Source of the DNA: Arcuatula senhousia
Taxonomy: Eukaryota > Mollusca > Bivalvia > Mytilida > Mytilidae
Length of the DNA: 64,000 nt
Assembly (NCBI GenBank): GCA_963971305.1
Contig: OZ020303.1
Span: 19,093,184 to 19,157,183, forward strand
Direction of reading: 5' to 3'
Positions 1-11,026 of this stretch are shown here, piece after piece. Position 1 is the first letter of the stretch. The number at the start of each line of letters is the position of its first letter. A model generated the notes under the pieces. The model saw nothing but the letters and a program-made list of their open reading frames with translations, was not told the DNA's origin and ran no database searches. Made by a program: the position numbers and the translations under genes.

Positions 1-230
1 ATAAACCTCAAAATTACTCTACTTTAACCTCAACTAATGTGTCCAGCAATAACAATAACTAAAAGCTATTTTTTCTGCAACTCTTTATAATTAAGTTACA
101 TGTATATATTTAGACTTGTTTCTAGGTTTATCAACAACAATATATTTGATATATGTTTGGGACACATTGGAACCTTCGAGATTTCAATGGTATTTAACTT
201 TTTTTGTAAATGTAACATAATTCTTTGTAG
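1..230 (+). other. Intron end upstream of the first visible Tudor exon
   Basis: AT-rich sequence ending in the TTCTTTGTAG acceptor. No coding signal or repeat was recognised. Confidence 0.6.
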
Positions 231-479
231 GACAATGCTAGCAGACATAGTTGGTCATGGGAAGAACAGATCATATATTGTTCAGCTCTTAGACATGGGG
301 ATATCTGTTCGACAGACCATGATAGAGAAAGCCCATGGTGTAGTCATGTCCACACCCTGTGTTAATACCAGAGTTAGACGAGTATTTTCAGATTCTAGTG
401 ACGTAGCATCCCCAATGAAGATTAAAATGCCATCATTGTCCATGGAAGAAGATTCAATAGTAGAGGAATCTAACTGCGG
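231..479 (+). CDS. Tudor gene exon: end of an extended Tudor domain
   Basis: The acceptor is TTCTTTGTAG ending at 230 and the donor is CGG|GTAAAG at 480. The exon ends with two bases of a Gly codon that base 2955 completes. It reads ADIVGHGKNRSYIVQLLDMG, then an SVRQTMIEKAHG helix, as expected for the SN-like second half of an extended Tudor domain. A Ser/Glu-rich linker follows. Confidence 0.8.
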
Positions 480-3400
480 GTAAAGACTTTCATTTAACCT
501 CACACTTATATACATGAAAAAATGTTTACAAGCCCTATTTTTGTCTCGCCTGCGAAGCAGAGCGGGACATAGGTGTTACTTTACCGGCGGCGACGGCGGC
601 GTTAACTTTTTGGAAAAGTTTTATGAGCACCTCCATATCTCAAGAGCTATAGGTCCTAGGTTGATGAAACTTGGTATGCATATGCCCCAGTAGTAGCTTA
701 GCACAGTTGCATCCCCATCTTTTGACCTTGACCTTGATTTTCCGGTTGAGTGACTGACAATTTTCAATACATATAATAGCAATGGAAAAGTTTTGCGAGC
801 ACCTCCATATCTCAAGAACTATAGGTCCTAGGTTGATGAAACTTGGTATGCATATGCCCCAGTAGTAGCTTAGCTCAGTTGCATCCCCATCTTTTGACCT
901 AGACCTTGATTTTCCGGTTGAGTGACTTTGACAATTTTCAAAACATATAATAGCAATGGAAAAGTTTTGCGAGCACCGCCATATCTTAAGAACTATAGGT
1001 CCTAGGTTGATGAAACCTGGTATGCATATGCCCCAGTATTAGCTTACCACAGTTGCATCCCCATCTTTTGACCTTGACCTTGATTTTTCGGTTGAGTGAC
1101 TTTGACAATTTTCAATACATATAATAGCAATGGAAAAGTTTTGCAAGCACCTCCATATCTCAAGAACTATAGGTCCTAGGTTGATGAAACTTGGAATACA
1201 TATGCCCCATTAGTAGCTTAGCACAGTTGCATCCCCATCTTTTGACCTTGACCTTGATTTTCTGGTTGAGTGACTTTGATTATTTTTATTGCATATATTT
1301 GCAATGTTTAAGTTCTATAAACATCTTTTGATCTCAGAAACTGAAAATCCATGTAAATTCAAAATATAGTGCAAGAAAGAAAGAATAATTGTTTCTGATG
1401 GTGCCGGCAGGCGAGACATACTTTAGTGTTAACTCTTGTTATATTAAATTTATTCAGCATTTTGAATGTAATCTCGAAGTACTTATGCTTCAAAGCAACT
1501 CAAGACTTTGACATTGTTATTGTTTTAGTGAACACCTGAGATATTTAGTTGATTTCAAGTATGTTAGTATCAGATCATGTTTATGTTTTTGTTTAACTCG
1601 ACTGTATTTTACAGAAAAAATTATGAAAACTTTGAAGAAATTTTACCAAATTTATCGGTTCATCTCATGTTCATGATATATGTCAATTACACATAACCTT
1701 ACTAGATCTCTCAGACACAGTAATATTACTAGGTTATGCTATTAACATAACAGTAAAGCTATAAATAAACTAGAAAACTGTGAACACCAGCTTACTAATA
1801 AAAACAACCTGTCCTGGAATATCGATCAGAAGAAATTTAAAACACGAGGTGCACCTTGTCATCAAATGGCTTAGTCCATGTTTTGCAGTCCTAAACCCAA
1901 AAGAATCATTCTAATCAAATTCTAAAGTAGAAAGTGCACATCTACATTATGTCACTAAATTGTGGAAGTTGTATGGAAATTCATCAAAAGGTTTAGTAAG
2001 AGTTGTGGGTAAGAGATCGGTACACTGGTCCATGTGAGCTATTGCCCTCACTTGGCGTCCGTCGTCGTCGTCGTTTACTTTTCTTTGAAAATCTTCTCCT
2101 CCAAAACGACTGAAGGGATTGCTTTGAAACTTTGCACACTTCATCTATGGGATGTCCTCTACCAAGATTGCACAAATGGTGACTGCCCTCCAAACAACAT
2201 GGCCGCCGTTACTAAAAATAGACCAGGGGGGTCAGACTACTGTTTTTGGCTTGTAAATCAAAAAGTATAAGAGATAGATGAAATCTGATGCCAAGCTGCT
2301 GCTTCAGCATCAAAAGCTCTACAAAAGTCTCTATCTAGTCGAAGTTGTCAGATGACCCCTTATAGGAGTTATGGCCCCTTAAAGGTGAAAAAATAGCATT
2401 TTTTCATGATTTTGGATTATAGAATGAAAACTATTACAGATAGAGAAAAGTTGTTGCTTGCTTAAATGTTCAGCTCATTTAGCTCTACAAAGTCTCCCTA
2501 GGGTCGAAGTTGTCAGATGATCCCTTATAGGGGTTACAGCCCCTTAAATAACGTTTTTTCATGTTTTTGGCCTATAGAATGAAATCTATAGCAGATAGAG
2601 AGAAGCTGTTGCTTGCTTAAATGGTCAGTTCATTTAGCTCTGCAAAAGTTTTCATAGGGCTAAAGTTGTCAGATGACCCCTTACAGGGGTTATGGCCCTT
2701 AAAATATCGTTTTTTCATGATTTGGGCCTGCAGAATGAAAACTTTAGTAGATAGAGAAAAGCAGTTTCTTGCTTAAATGTTCAGCTCATTTAGCTCTAGA
2801 AAAGTCTTTATAGGGTCGACATCAAGACCAGGTGAGCGATTCTCTTGTTACCTAGTCAAGTTCTGAGGAAGAGTTACATGAATGAAAACTAAATTTACAA
2901 AACTAGGGAATACATTTTGAAATATTAAGAAAATCTTTATATTTTATTTTAAAGATACACCACATTGACCTTTGAAGTGGATAAGGATTACCCAGTGACT
3001 GTAACACAGACAGAGAATCCAACATGTTTCTGGTGTCAAGTCAAAGATGATGACGACAGATTACAGAAACTCATGGACAGACTTCAGGAAAATTATAAGG
3101 ATTGCCAGGATCTAGTTGATAAAGTAGACACTGCTTGTGTAGCCAAGTGTAAGGGTGATGGTCTATATTATAGAGGTATTACACGCTCTATGGGTGAGGA
3201 TACAGAGGGGTATTTCTCTGTCTTCTTTGTTGACTACGGGAGTACCTACTTCATCAAGAAGGAAGATGTAAAGGTTATAAAACAGGAGGATTTAGAACTG
3301 CCCACACAAGCTGTAGATTGTATGCTTTTTGATATTGATCTGACAGAATCTCTGGATGATTGGGATGAGGAGGCCTGTGAATTTTTTGAAGAATTAGTAG

Positions 3401-6400
3401 AGGGTAAAACATTCACGATGAAAGTTAAACACACATGCAGTGAAGGATTGTCTGTTCTTCTATTTGACAATGATGTTAATATCAATGAACTGTTGGCTGA
3501 AGAAGGTTTTGTAAACATTGTCTCTCAAACAGAGGAAGAAAGTCTGGTGTCAGAGCTTGAGCAGACTCCTAAGAAGTTTACACCCAGAAAGCAGCTAACA
3601 GCTGAAGTAGCAGGTAGACTTCTGTCCACTGATGCAGAATATCGTGTCACCATTTCCCATGTGGACAATCCCTCGAATTTCTATGTCATATTCCAGTGCA
3701 ATGCAATTGAAGAAATCGAAGAGAAAATCAAACAGTCTGTTGAGGCCAGCCCAGATGAGCGGTTACCAGAGGACGAGATTACTGTTGATATGGTGTGTGT
3801 GGCTTGTTGTAAAAAGGCTGAAGACTGGCAGAGAGCCAAAATCAAAGAGGTTACAGATGATGGTGTATTGGTAAGTTAAGTTGATAAAATCAAACTCTTC
3901 TGTCCTTCTTGACAGGAATGGGTAATTTTTTTATTTTATTCATAAATGGTGTATGTACAACATGTATCACTTTTTCACACTAATTTAATTTCAAACTTTA
4001 CCTATAAAGTTCTTTCTGTTTATTTGAAGCCAGCAATATGTATTCGTATGAAATAAAGTACTATTACAGACTTTGTCAAAAAATCAAATTGAACAATAAA
4101 CAATTATAGAAAAAATCTCACAAGAGATATAAGATTATATTTTCAGTTACAAAAGTTTTGAAACATATCTTAAAGTTGTTATTATGCTACCAATTATCTG
4201 TAAAAAAAGATATTTTTGTTACTATAAATGGTTATTTGATTTTTGTAGGTGCACCTGACAGACATTGGAAGTAATGAGCTGGTATCTAAATCTGATTTGA
4301 GGACAATTCCCGACAGTGTAAAAGAGTACCCACCTCAGGCCTATCTCTGTGAACTGGAGGATATCAAACCTCTAGACAACCAGACAGAATGGTCTGAAGA
4401 TACAACTGTATACTTCCAAGGTATCTTATTTTAAAATAATTTGGATGTGTGTTCAAAAGTGTGCTTATATTTTTGAATACAATAAGATAACAACATTTGT
4501 ACTATTTCTGGATGGGCATTAAATTTTTAAAAAAATAGATCATTTACTGGATTTATAAGAAGCTGTTTCTCACTAATAAATGTTAACTCGTCTTGATGAA
4601 TGGCAGACGCCAAGTGATGGAATGAGTTCAGCTAACACTTGTCGGGTAACTTAAAAAGATATCTATGAAAAAAAAAAACACAGTTCTAGGTTAAAAAAAC
4701 TTAAATTGTCTCCAACTTTTGTTGTGTATTAAAAGACTCATCAGAGATGCCCCAGCTGAAAGTTGTTAGGCAAAATAAAACATGAGAAAGAGAACTGTAT
4801 AAAACTCAAAGGTATCACAAACAAAATTAAGCTTTCCCATAAAATTACATTTGTAAAAGGGTACCAACCCCATTGTCTTTGGCACAAAATTGATGATTTT
4901 ATGATATGTTTTTAACTTTTCCAGATATTTGTTGTCCCGGAGAAGAAATGGTTATCTACTTCTGTGATAGAGCTGATGACAAGTTAAAGGTGACCCTTCA
5001 CGATGGTTCCTCTAAGCCTGAAAACTTCCAGCAAATTGGAGTACAACTGGTCAAACTTGGATTTGCTGATTGTGTGCCTGGTTCTGTTTTGGAAGAGATT
5101 ATCGTGGAAGAAGAAAATTCAGGTACAGTAGTCCCCCTCTTGAAAGACCACCCTATTTGCAACAGAAAAGTGGTCTTACAAAAGGGGTGGTCTCTCAAAA
5201 GGAATTGAACATTTCAAAGAAAAAGTAACTTCCCAATATTGATTGTATACCTTGTGTATTGAGGAATTGTATGGGTGCAAATTAAATTTATTAATTATTT
5301 TAGTTTATATTTTTTGGCTATATACTGATATGACTGATAATGAAATTAATAATAAAGAAAAAAAAACATTTTCTTATTTAGATCTGTTTTATGAACCTCT
5401 ATTTGTGTACATGTACATATGTACATGTACACGTATTATCATGTTATATTACCTGTTTATGTAAAATTTTATTAGTTTGTCATCAGTAAGTGTCATAACT
5501 GTTTATTTAGCTAATTGAAGCCATTCAATATCCCCTTTCATAAAAGAAAACAATATGAAGACCTTATTTATATTAATTAACTTACTTTTGTCAACAATTG
5601 TTATTTGAGGAAGTAATGGGCCTCAGCTAGGACAATGAAGTTTGTTGTTTTAAAAATATTTTTTAAATCAAAAAGAAGGTTAAAGTGGCTAGGGTCACTT
5701 TTGAAAGCTTGGTTTCTATCTACATTTTGAAAAAAATGTCTTTATTCCTTCTTATGATGTGTCAAAAAATTATATCTATAAAGGGTAATTTTCTGTAGTA
5801 TTTAGTATATAAAATATATATTATTTTAAAAAGTGGTCTTTCAAGAGGGGGGAAATTGATCATTTTTGACTCAAAAGGGTGGTCTTTGGTCAGGTTAAAG
5901 GGGTGGTCTTCCAAATGAGGTACTTTTGTTCACAAATGAGTTAATGCAAGAGAAATGTGGCCTTTGAAAAGGGGTGGTCTTACAAATGAGTGGTCTCTCA
6001 TGAGGGGGACTACTGTATAAGCTTAACAATACATGTATTTAAGTATCTAAACCTCATTTAAAGTGATTAGGTTCCTATAGTTGACCTGCTCATCTTGCTA
6101 CCACAACAGATCTCCTAAATTCAAGCTGCTTGATGGATTTTGATGAAACGTAGATTTCATGAAAAAAATTCGTTCAGGGAGATCATTATGAAGCTAGTAA
6201 CCTGTTATCTTGCATGCAGTTCTAGTTTTATAAGCTTTATTCTGTATTGTTATAGCTTTAACAGATCTGTCACTTGCCGGCCTATAAGTTTTGACTTTAT
6301 CTTTTCATGGTAAAGATCATTTGCACATGGTACTTAAAAAAAGCTGAAATATCAGAAATTAGAATTTGATATATCATTTAGGTAAAACATGACAAGTTTG

Positions 6401-9400
6401 AAGAGTGATATTCTTAGGAATTCAAAACAGAGATTTTAATGCCCCTGCGACGACATGTCGGGGGGGGGGGGGGGGGGGGGGGGGGCATTAAGTTTTACTC
6501 ATGTCCGTCCGTACGAATTTCCGTCAAGCTTTTCTCAGGAACCATACATGAGAATGATTTGAATCGTGGTAGGATGGTTGAGTATGACAAACTATATGTC
6601 CTAAGCGATTTTTAGACCTGTCGGACATCTACTTCCTGTTTGGGACATAGGCCATTGTTTAAATATGTGAACATGACTATGAAAATTTCCGTCAAGCTTG
6701 ATTTGAAACTTGGTAGGATGGTTCAGTATGACAAACTATACCTCCTAAGCGATTTTGAGACCTGTTGGACATCTACTTCCTGTTTGGGACTTAGGCCAAT
6801 GTGAAAATATGTGAACATTAAATGAAAATTTCCGTCAAGCTTTTCTCAGGAACTGTATACCAGAATGTTTTGAAACTTGGTAGGATTGTTGAGTATGACA
6901 AACTATATGTCCTAAGCGATTTTGAGACCTGTCGGACATCTACTTCCTCTTTGGGACTTAGGCCAATGTGAAAATATGTGAACATTAAATGAAAATTGCC
7001 GTCAAGCTTTTCTCAGGAACTGTATACCAGAATGTTTTGAAACTTGGTAGGATGGATCAGTATGACAAACTGTATGTCCTAAGCGATTTTCAGACCTGTC
7101 AGAAATCTACTTCCTGTTTGGGGCCAGCGGGGGCATCCATGTCCCATGGACACATTCTTTCTTTATTTAAAGTAATTGTGTCATTTGAAACATAGAACTG
7201 GTTTTGTAAGATAATAATGGAGAATGTCATTTATTTGCAGAGCCACTATTCAATGAAATGTCACTGCAGAGAGAAAATTCCTATGGCAGTACAGAACATG
7301 AGTCAGGTAATACAAAAATTGATGGTCAACAGAAAATGATCCAAATTTAAGCCAGTATTCATGCAGAAGACTAAAACCTTTAAAATCCTTTCAGTTTCAT
7401 TTAAATTGGTGTAAATAAATAAATGGTGTGGAATTTTGGAAAAAAAATATTTGGAAGGTAAGGTCATAGACATTCTGAGCAGATTCCCACATTACAGATG
7501 GGGAAGAACCTCACAAACAAACACTTGGGGGAAAGTCTTGTAATAATAGGAAAATTAAAATTAATAACAACAAAAAATGTTTTCTGGTAAAACAATTAGA
7601 AATTATAAAATATCACTCTTCAAAGAGATATTTAAAACAATTAATGGCTGCATATTACCATCTGTTACACAATACTTTTAATTAGGGCCCCGCATCAAAG
7701 ATGCGGACGCCCTATAGTTTTCACTTTGTCTGTCTGTCTGTCTGTCCGTCCGACAACAATTCTTGTTTACACTAACACTCAAAAACTATTAACACCACAG
7801 TTCTGAAATTTTGTACAGCTACTTAGCAGCATGTCATGAGTTGCATATTTAAATTTCATGGAAAAATGTGAAACATTTTTTGGAAAAAAACTTCGTTTTT
7901 TATCGAAAATCACAGATTTTGAGAATTGGACTTTGTGAACACTAAAACTCAAAAACTGTTAACAATACAGTTCTGACACTTTGTACAGCTGCTAAGTAGC
8001 ATGTCATGATTTGCATATTAAAATTTGGTGCAAATCTGTTTAATATTTTTGGAAAAAAGTTCATTTTTTATCGAAAATCACAGATTTTGAGAATTGGAAT
8101 TTTTGAACAATAAAACTCAAAGGCTATTAACAATACAGCTCTGAAGTTTCATATACATTCCATGGAACAATGCCTTAGTGGTTATAATCAAAGTTCGTAT
8201 GATTTTGAAAACAATTAGATTTTTTGCCGCTGGGCCCTTTCTGCCGCTGGGCCCTTTCTGACTTTGTCAGTATTCTAGTTCTAATATAGACCACGAACAA
8301 ACATAACCATGACAACAAGCCTTGTGTAAATTTCAAATATACACAGTGTCAATGTCACAGTTAGTTCAACACTAAAACAAGCGACGTCGTAATATATTTT
8401 GTGCACAAAAATAGAAGACCCCTTAGTATTTTGCCCTTGGCTCCGCAGCACTACACTCGGGACAAAATAGTAAAGAAAACAATGGCAACCCATGTTAAAA
8501 ATCTCAAACCCATGGATTATTTCTTAATTTTTCATGGTCCTTTTACTATTTACAGTGTTAGAGGAGTCCAGTATATGCCCTGGTGACACTACCACTGATG
8601 TATCGACCTACCCTGAAGAATCAGAGCTAGAAACTACTGCTTCTGACAGCTTTGCTTTTGTAGACTTCAAACCTGTTCCAAAAATTACTGGTAAGAAATT
8701 TAAGCAAAAGTTTTTAATCAAAAAAATCTAAGTGAATTGTTAATGCAACAAACATTAGAATTAGATATTTCTTAAAGGATGAGTGGCATTAAGACCCATA
8801 ATTGGCCCAAAAAACTGTAGTTAGTTCAAATGTTATGATTTTTATAAGAAATATCAGCTTATATGTGGTTACAAAGAAAACACATCAGATATGGCAATTT
8901 TCCTTAATTGTGACGTAATTATGACATCATATTTAGTGGTCTTATTTGACAAAATAGAGAAAATCTGCAATTTTGAATGGTTTCTGTGCATATTTTCCTT
9001 AAGAAAACATTGGGCGCATGAAAACAACAACTCCAAACTCTCAGGATTGATGGATTTCATCATTTTACACATTTTTGCTAGGTATGAAGTTGTTGTTTTG
9101 ATGCGCCCACCTTCTTTCAGACCAAAAAGTGTGAAAAATCAGCAAAAATCAATGAAATAATGACAATTTCTTTAATACATAGCTTTTTGAGTTAACTTAT
9201 TGGCATGACATCTTAACAGATATGGCAGTAGCTTTATATTTTCTCTAAGCCTAACAATTTATGAAGGTTTCAGCAACTTAAGGCATCTGTATGATCAGGT
9301 TTAATTTCTTGGTTAATCTTGGGCTAAAAATGGGTCTTATTGCCACTTATCCTTTGGCTTTAAATTTTAAGTTTACATTTAAACAATGCTGACAATCATT

Positions 9401-11026
9401 TACACTCTTAGGAATTTGCTTGTTCAGTTTTATCATATCATTTATTGACATCTATGGTGGTACTTCACATTTCAATCCACAGATTAAATTTTCATTGCTT
9501 GGCTGAGCTTTGCAGGGTTTATTTATTTACAACTACTTTCACACAAGTTGGAAGTGTATTCCTCCAATCTGATTAAAATCAGATCTATAAATTGTTCCCT
9601 ACTGTCTCTACATGATGGATCTGAGACATCCAATTCTACTTTCTGTTCTGATGACCTTTTTAGGAATACTCAGGATTTATCGTAAGAAGTAATGCTTCCA
9701 AAATCTTGAAAGCTGCAATCTGATTGGTCGATTCAAAAGGTCATCAGAACAGAAAGTAGAACGGGATGTCATCAGATCTACCACGCACTGACAGTGGGGA
9801 ACAATTGATAGATTTGATTTTAATCATATTGTGTGTGTCTTTCCAAAAATGCAATGTCACCAGAAAGTTTTGAATATTTCAAGGGAAGATGCCCTCAAAT
9901 ACACCTGTAACACTTTATGAAAATGAGAGTACATAAAAAACAGAAAATATGAAATATCCTTGCAGGTAATCTTCGTACTATGCAATCCCACAACAACTAT
10001 TTACTGTGACTTTCTACATGCTGCTACAGCATGTCAATATATATAAATAAGATCTATATTAGTACATGTACTGTGCACACACTGTGATATAATTGATGAC
10101 ATTTTTTTTTTATTGCAGATGATGTAGCTAATACTGTGTCTGAGAAAGAAGATGAAGATGAATTTTATGATGCTGAAGATGATGATGAGAAAACAGAGGA
10201 AACAGATGATCAGAAGAAAGATGATGATGTAGAGAAACAGACAGATGAAAAAGATAAAGTTGAGGAAGATGAAGATAATGACCAACAGGAGGAAAAGAAT
10301 GTTGATGATTCAGAAGAAATGAATGAAGGCAAAGAAAAGAAAGAAACTGATGATACAATAGAAAAGGATGAAGTCAAAGATAAGAACAAAACTGATGATA
10401 CAATAGAAAAGGATGAAGTCAAAGATAAGAACGATTCTTCAGAAGATGTAGAAAGTGAGGAAGAAGACACAGTGAAATATGATAGTGATGATGAGCAAAA
10501 CACTGATGCAAAGTTAGAGGAAAACAAGAATGAAAAGGCAGATGCCGATGAGTTAGAGGATGATGAAAGCAACAATATGGCAGATGGAGGAGATGAGAAA
10601 GTAGAGGAAAGTTTACAGGGCAATAATGAAGGAGATAGTAAAGAGGTAGACCCTAAAGATCTGATAGAACAATTTGTTAAACATTCAGTAGAAGAGGTTG
10701 CCATAGAAAGGTACAAGAAAGAACTGATGGAAGAGGATGTAACTAAGACAGATGATGAAAACTTATCTAAACATGAAAAGGAGGAAACAGTAGGTGAAAC
10801 AAAGGAATCTGATAATGAAAAGAGCAATGAGGTAAAAGATGAAACTGATGAGAAAAAAAAGGAAGATAAACAATCGAGTGAAGTTAACGATAATGTTGAG
10901 TCAGATGATGGAAATAAGAGTGGAGACGAGGGTTCAAATGATGAGATTACTGACAATAATAATAAAGCAGGAGTTGTGAAGGAAGATAAATCAGACATTG
11001 ATGTTCAAGCTGAGAAAGAAGCTTGA
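231..11026 (+). CDS. Multi-Tudor domain protein (TDRD-like), 3' part of gene, 7 exons
   Basis: Exons 231-479, 2955-3870, 4249-4420, 4925-5122, 7241-7306, 8556-8690 and 10119-11026 join in one frame through GT/AG sites and give 880 residues plus a stop. The gene starts upstream of the window. Residues 1-45 look like the SN-like end of an extended Tudor domain. Residues about 92-270 form a full extended Tudor domain with a YYRG turn (about 154) and VDYG (about 175). Residues about 310-505 form another in which DWQRA and TDIG replace the usual aromatic and DYG positions. Residues 512-578 are a Ser/Thr-rich linker and 579-880 are an acidic tail rich in D, E and K. Proteins with tandem extended Tudor domains bind methylarginine-marked PIWI and other germ-granule proteins and act in the piRNA pathway; that role here is inferred from the family. 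The exact orthologue (TDRD1, TDRD6, RNF17 or a mollusc-specific form) cannot be decided from this part. Confidence 0.88.
541..1440 (+). repeat. Tandem-core element, family 1 (four cores)
   Basis: It opens with a hairpin, GTCTCGCCTGC-GAA-GCAGAGCGGGAC (one bulged A and one G:T pair), then a GGCGG tract. Four tandem cores of about 173 bp follow, starting near 613, 785, 959 and 1134. Near the end the arm returns inverted (GCAGGCGAGAC at about 1407-1417), and the element finishes with AACTCTTGTT. Further copies are at 28897 and 59384. It lies in a Tudor-gene intron and has no coding capacity. Confidence 0.8.
1441..2039. other. Intronic sequence without recognised content
   Basis: AT-rich intron sequence between two dispersed repeats. 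Nothing supportable was seen. Confidence 0.5.
2040..2849 (+). repeat. Tandem-core element, family 2, copy 1
   Basis: It starts with a TCACTTGGCGTCCGTCGTCG tract and ends GTGAGCGATTCTCTTGTT. Inside are three to four degenerate units of about 150 bp, each with a block like GTTGTCAGATGACCCCTTA. It matches 13441-14480 closely but lacks the hairpin before CTCTTGTT that the other copies keep. Confidence 0.75.
2955..3870 (+). CDS. Tudor gene exon: full extended Tudor domain and start of the next
   Basis: This 916-nt exon follows a TTTTATTTTAAAG acceptor and ends at TTG|GTAAGT in phase 0. It holds a complete Tudor core (DTACVAKCKGDGLYYRG, then YFSVFFVDYGSTYFI), its SN-like half (FTMKVKH, then NELLAEEGFV), and the first half of the next domain (AEYRVTISHVDNPSNFYV). 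It is the strongest coding stretch in the gene. Confidence 0.93.
3871..4248 (+). other. Short Tudor-gene intron
   Basis: A GTAAGT donor and a TTTTTGTAG acceptor bound an AT-rich intron. No repeat was recognised. Confidence 0.75.
4249..4420 (+). CDS. Tudor gene exon: second half of the Tudor core
   Basis: The acceptor TTTTTGTAG ends at 4248 and the donor is AAG|GTATCT. Phase 0 in, phase 1 out. It completes the Tudor barrel with VHLTDIGSNELVSKSDLRTI. Most active Tudor domains have DYGN where this one has DIGS. Confidence 0.88.
4421..4924 (+). other. Short Tudor-gene intron
   Basis: A GTATCT donor and a CTTTTCCAG acceptor bound an AT-rich intron with several A-runs. No repeat was recognised. 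Confidence 0.75.
4925..5122 (+). CDS. Tudor gene exon: SN-like half of the last extended Tudor domain
   Basis: The acceptor is CTTTTCCAG and the donor is CAG|GTACAG. It reads EEMVIYFCDRADDKLKVTLHDG, then GVQLVKLGFAD, the usual end of an extended Tudor domain, and then an acidic linker. Bases 5124-5125 of the donor are the TA target duplication of an inserted element, and the bases after that are the element end. Confidence 0.88.
5126..6015. mobile_element. TA-flanked Tc1/mariner-like non-autonomous element
   Basis: The ends are inverted repeats of about 28 bp, CAGTAGTCCCCCTC at the left and GAGGGGGACTACTG at the right. A TA dinucleotide flanks both sides (5124-5125 and 6016-6017). Internal GGTGGTCTT blocks recur in both halves. 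No transposase was seen. TIRs starting CAGT with a TA duplication fit the Tc1/mariner superfamily, which is inference. The left end lies in the splice donor of the preceding exon. Confidence 0.75.
6018..6437. other. Intronic sequence without recognised content
   Basis: AT-rich intron sequence between the TA-flanked element and the poly-G element. Nothing supportable was seen. Confidence 0.5.
6438..7165 (+). repeat. Tandem-core element, family 4, with a 26-base G run
   Basis: It starts AATGCCCCTGCGACGACATG and continues through a run of 26 G (6460-6485) into GGGGGCATT, so the first bases can fold back on the G run. Four tandem units of about 140-170 bp follow, each opening with CCGTCAAGCTT (near 6525, 6688, 6833 and 7000). 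The far end carries GCGGGGGCAT (inverted copy of the start) and GTCCCATGGAC. Confidence 0.7.
6460..6485 (+). repeat. Poly-G run (26 bases)
   Basis: An uninterrupted run of 26 G on the + strand, able to form a G-quadruplex. True length may differ because of sequencing or assembly slippage. Confidence 0.9.
7241..7306 (+). CDS. Tudor gene small linker exon (66 nt)
   Basis: The acceptor is TTATTTGCAG and the donor is CAG|GTAATA. Phase 1 in and out, so skipping it would keep the frame. It encodes a polar linker (EPLFNEMSLQRENSYGSTEHES) with no domain. Confidence 0.72.
7684..8280 (+). repeat. Tandem-core element, family 5
   Basis: It opens with the hairpin GGGCCCCGCATC-AAA-GATGCGG, a (TGTC)n/(GTCC)n tract, then units of about 150-190 bp with blocks such as ACTCAAAAACTATTAACA and ATCGAAAATCACAGATTTTG. 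The end has GCTGGGCCCTTT twice in tandem (inverted to the start), a TGAC-TTT-GTCA hairpin, and TTCTAGTT. It sits in a Tudor-gene intron. Confidence 0.75.
8556..8690 (+). CDS. Tudor gene linker exon (135 nt)
   Basis: The acceptor is CTATTTACAG and the donor is CTG|GTAAGA. Phase 1 in and out, so it is also frame-neutral if skipped. It encodes a Ser/Thr/Glu-rich linker ending in FAFVDFKPVPKIT. No domain is recognised. Confidence 0.75.
8691..9564 (+). other. Tudor-gene intron, unassigned part
   Basis: AT-rich intron sequence after the GTAAGA donor. A weak inverted repeat (TTTTGTTGTTTTCATGCGCCC-like arms near 9012 and 9090) suggests an old foldback element. No coding evidence. Confidence 0.4.
9565..9831. 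mobile_element. Foldback MITE-like element (about 105-bp arms)
   Basis: The left arm begins CAATCTGATTAAAATCAGAT and runs to GACCTTTTTAGG. The right arm is its near-complete reverse complement, ending ATTTGATTTTAATCATATTG. Shared inner blocks include TTCTACTTTCTGTTCTGATG and its inverse. About 60 bp of loop separates the arms. No clear target duplication was found, so the superfamily is open. Confidence 0.65.
10119..11026 (+). CDS. Tudor gene terminal exon: long acidic tail
   Basis: The acceptor is TTTTTATTGCAG ending at 10118, and the TGA stop is at 11024-11026. It encodes about 301 residues dominated by D, E and K, with frequent DDE, EED and DEK runs, and is predicted to be disordered. A 45-bp unit is duplicated in tandem (10346-10390 and 10391-10435), repeating a 15-residue block around DDTIEKDEVKDKN. 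A somewhat more ordered patch, DPKDLIEQFVKHSVEEVAIE, lies near the middle and could be a short helix. No function is assigned. Confidence 0.85.

Noticed and set aside
621..815. Minus-strand frames with SRSRSKDGD-like text (also near 28983-29306 and 59465-59722)
   Set aside because: They recur only because the same family 1 core recurs; they are repeat translations, not genes.
10210..10998. 262-codon open frame on the minus strand opposite the acidic tail
   Set aside because: It is a Ser/Phe/Leu-rich mirror of the GAT/GAA-rich coding strand, and the + strand frame is fixed by the splice acceptor and phase.
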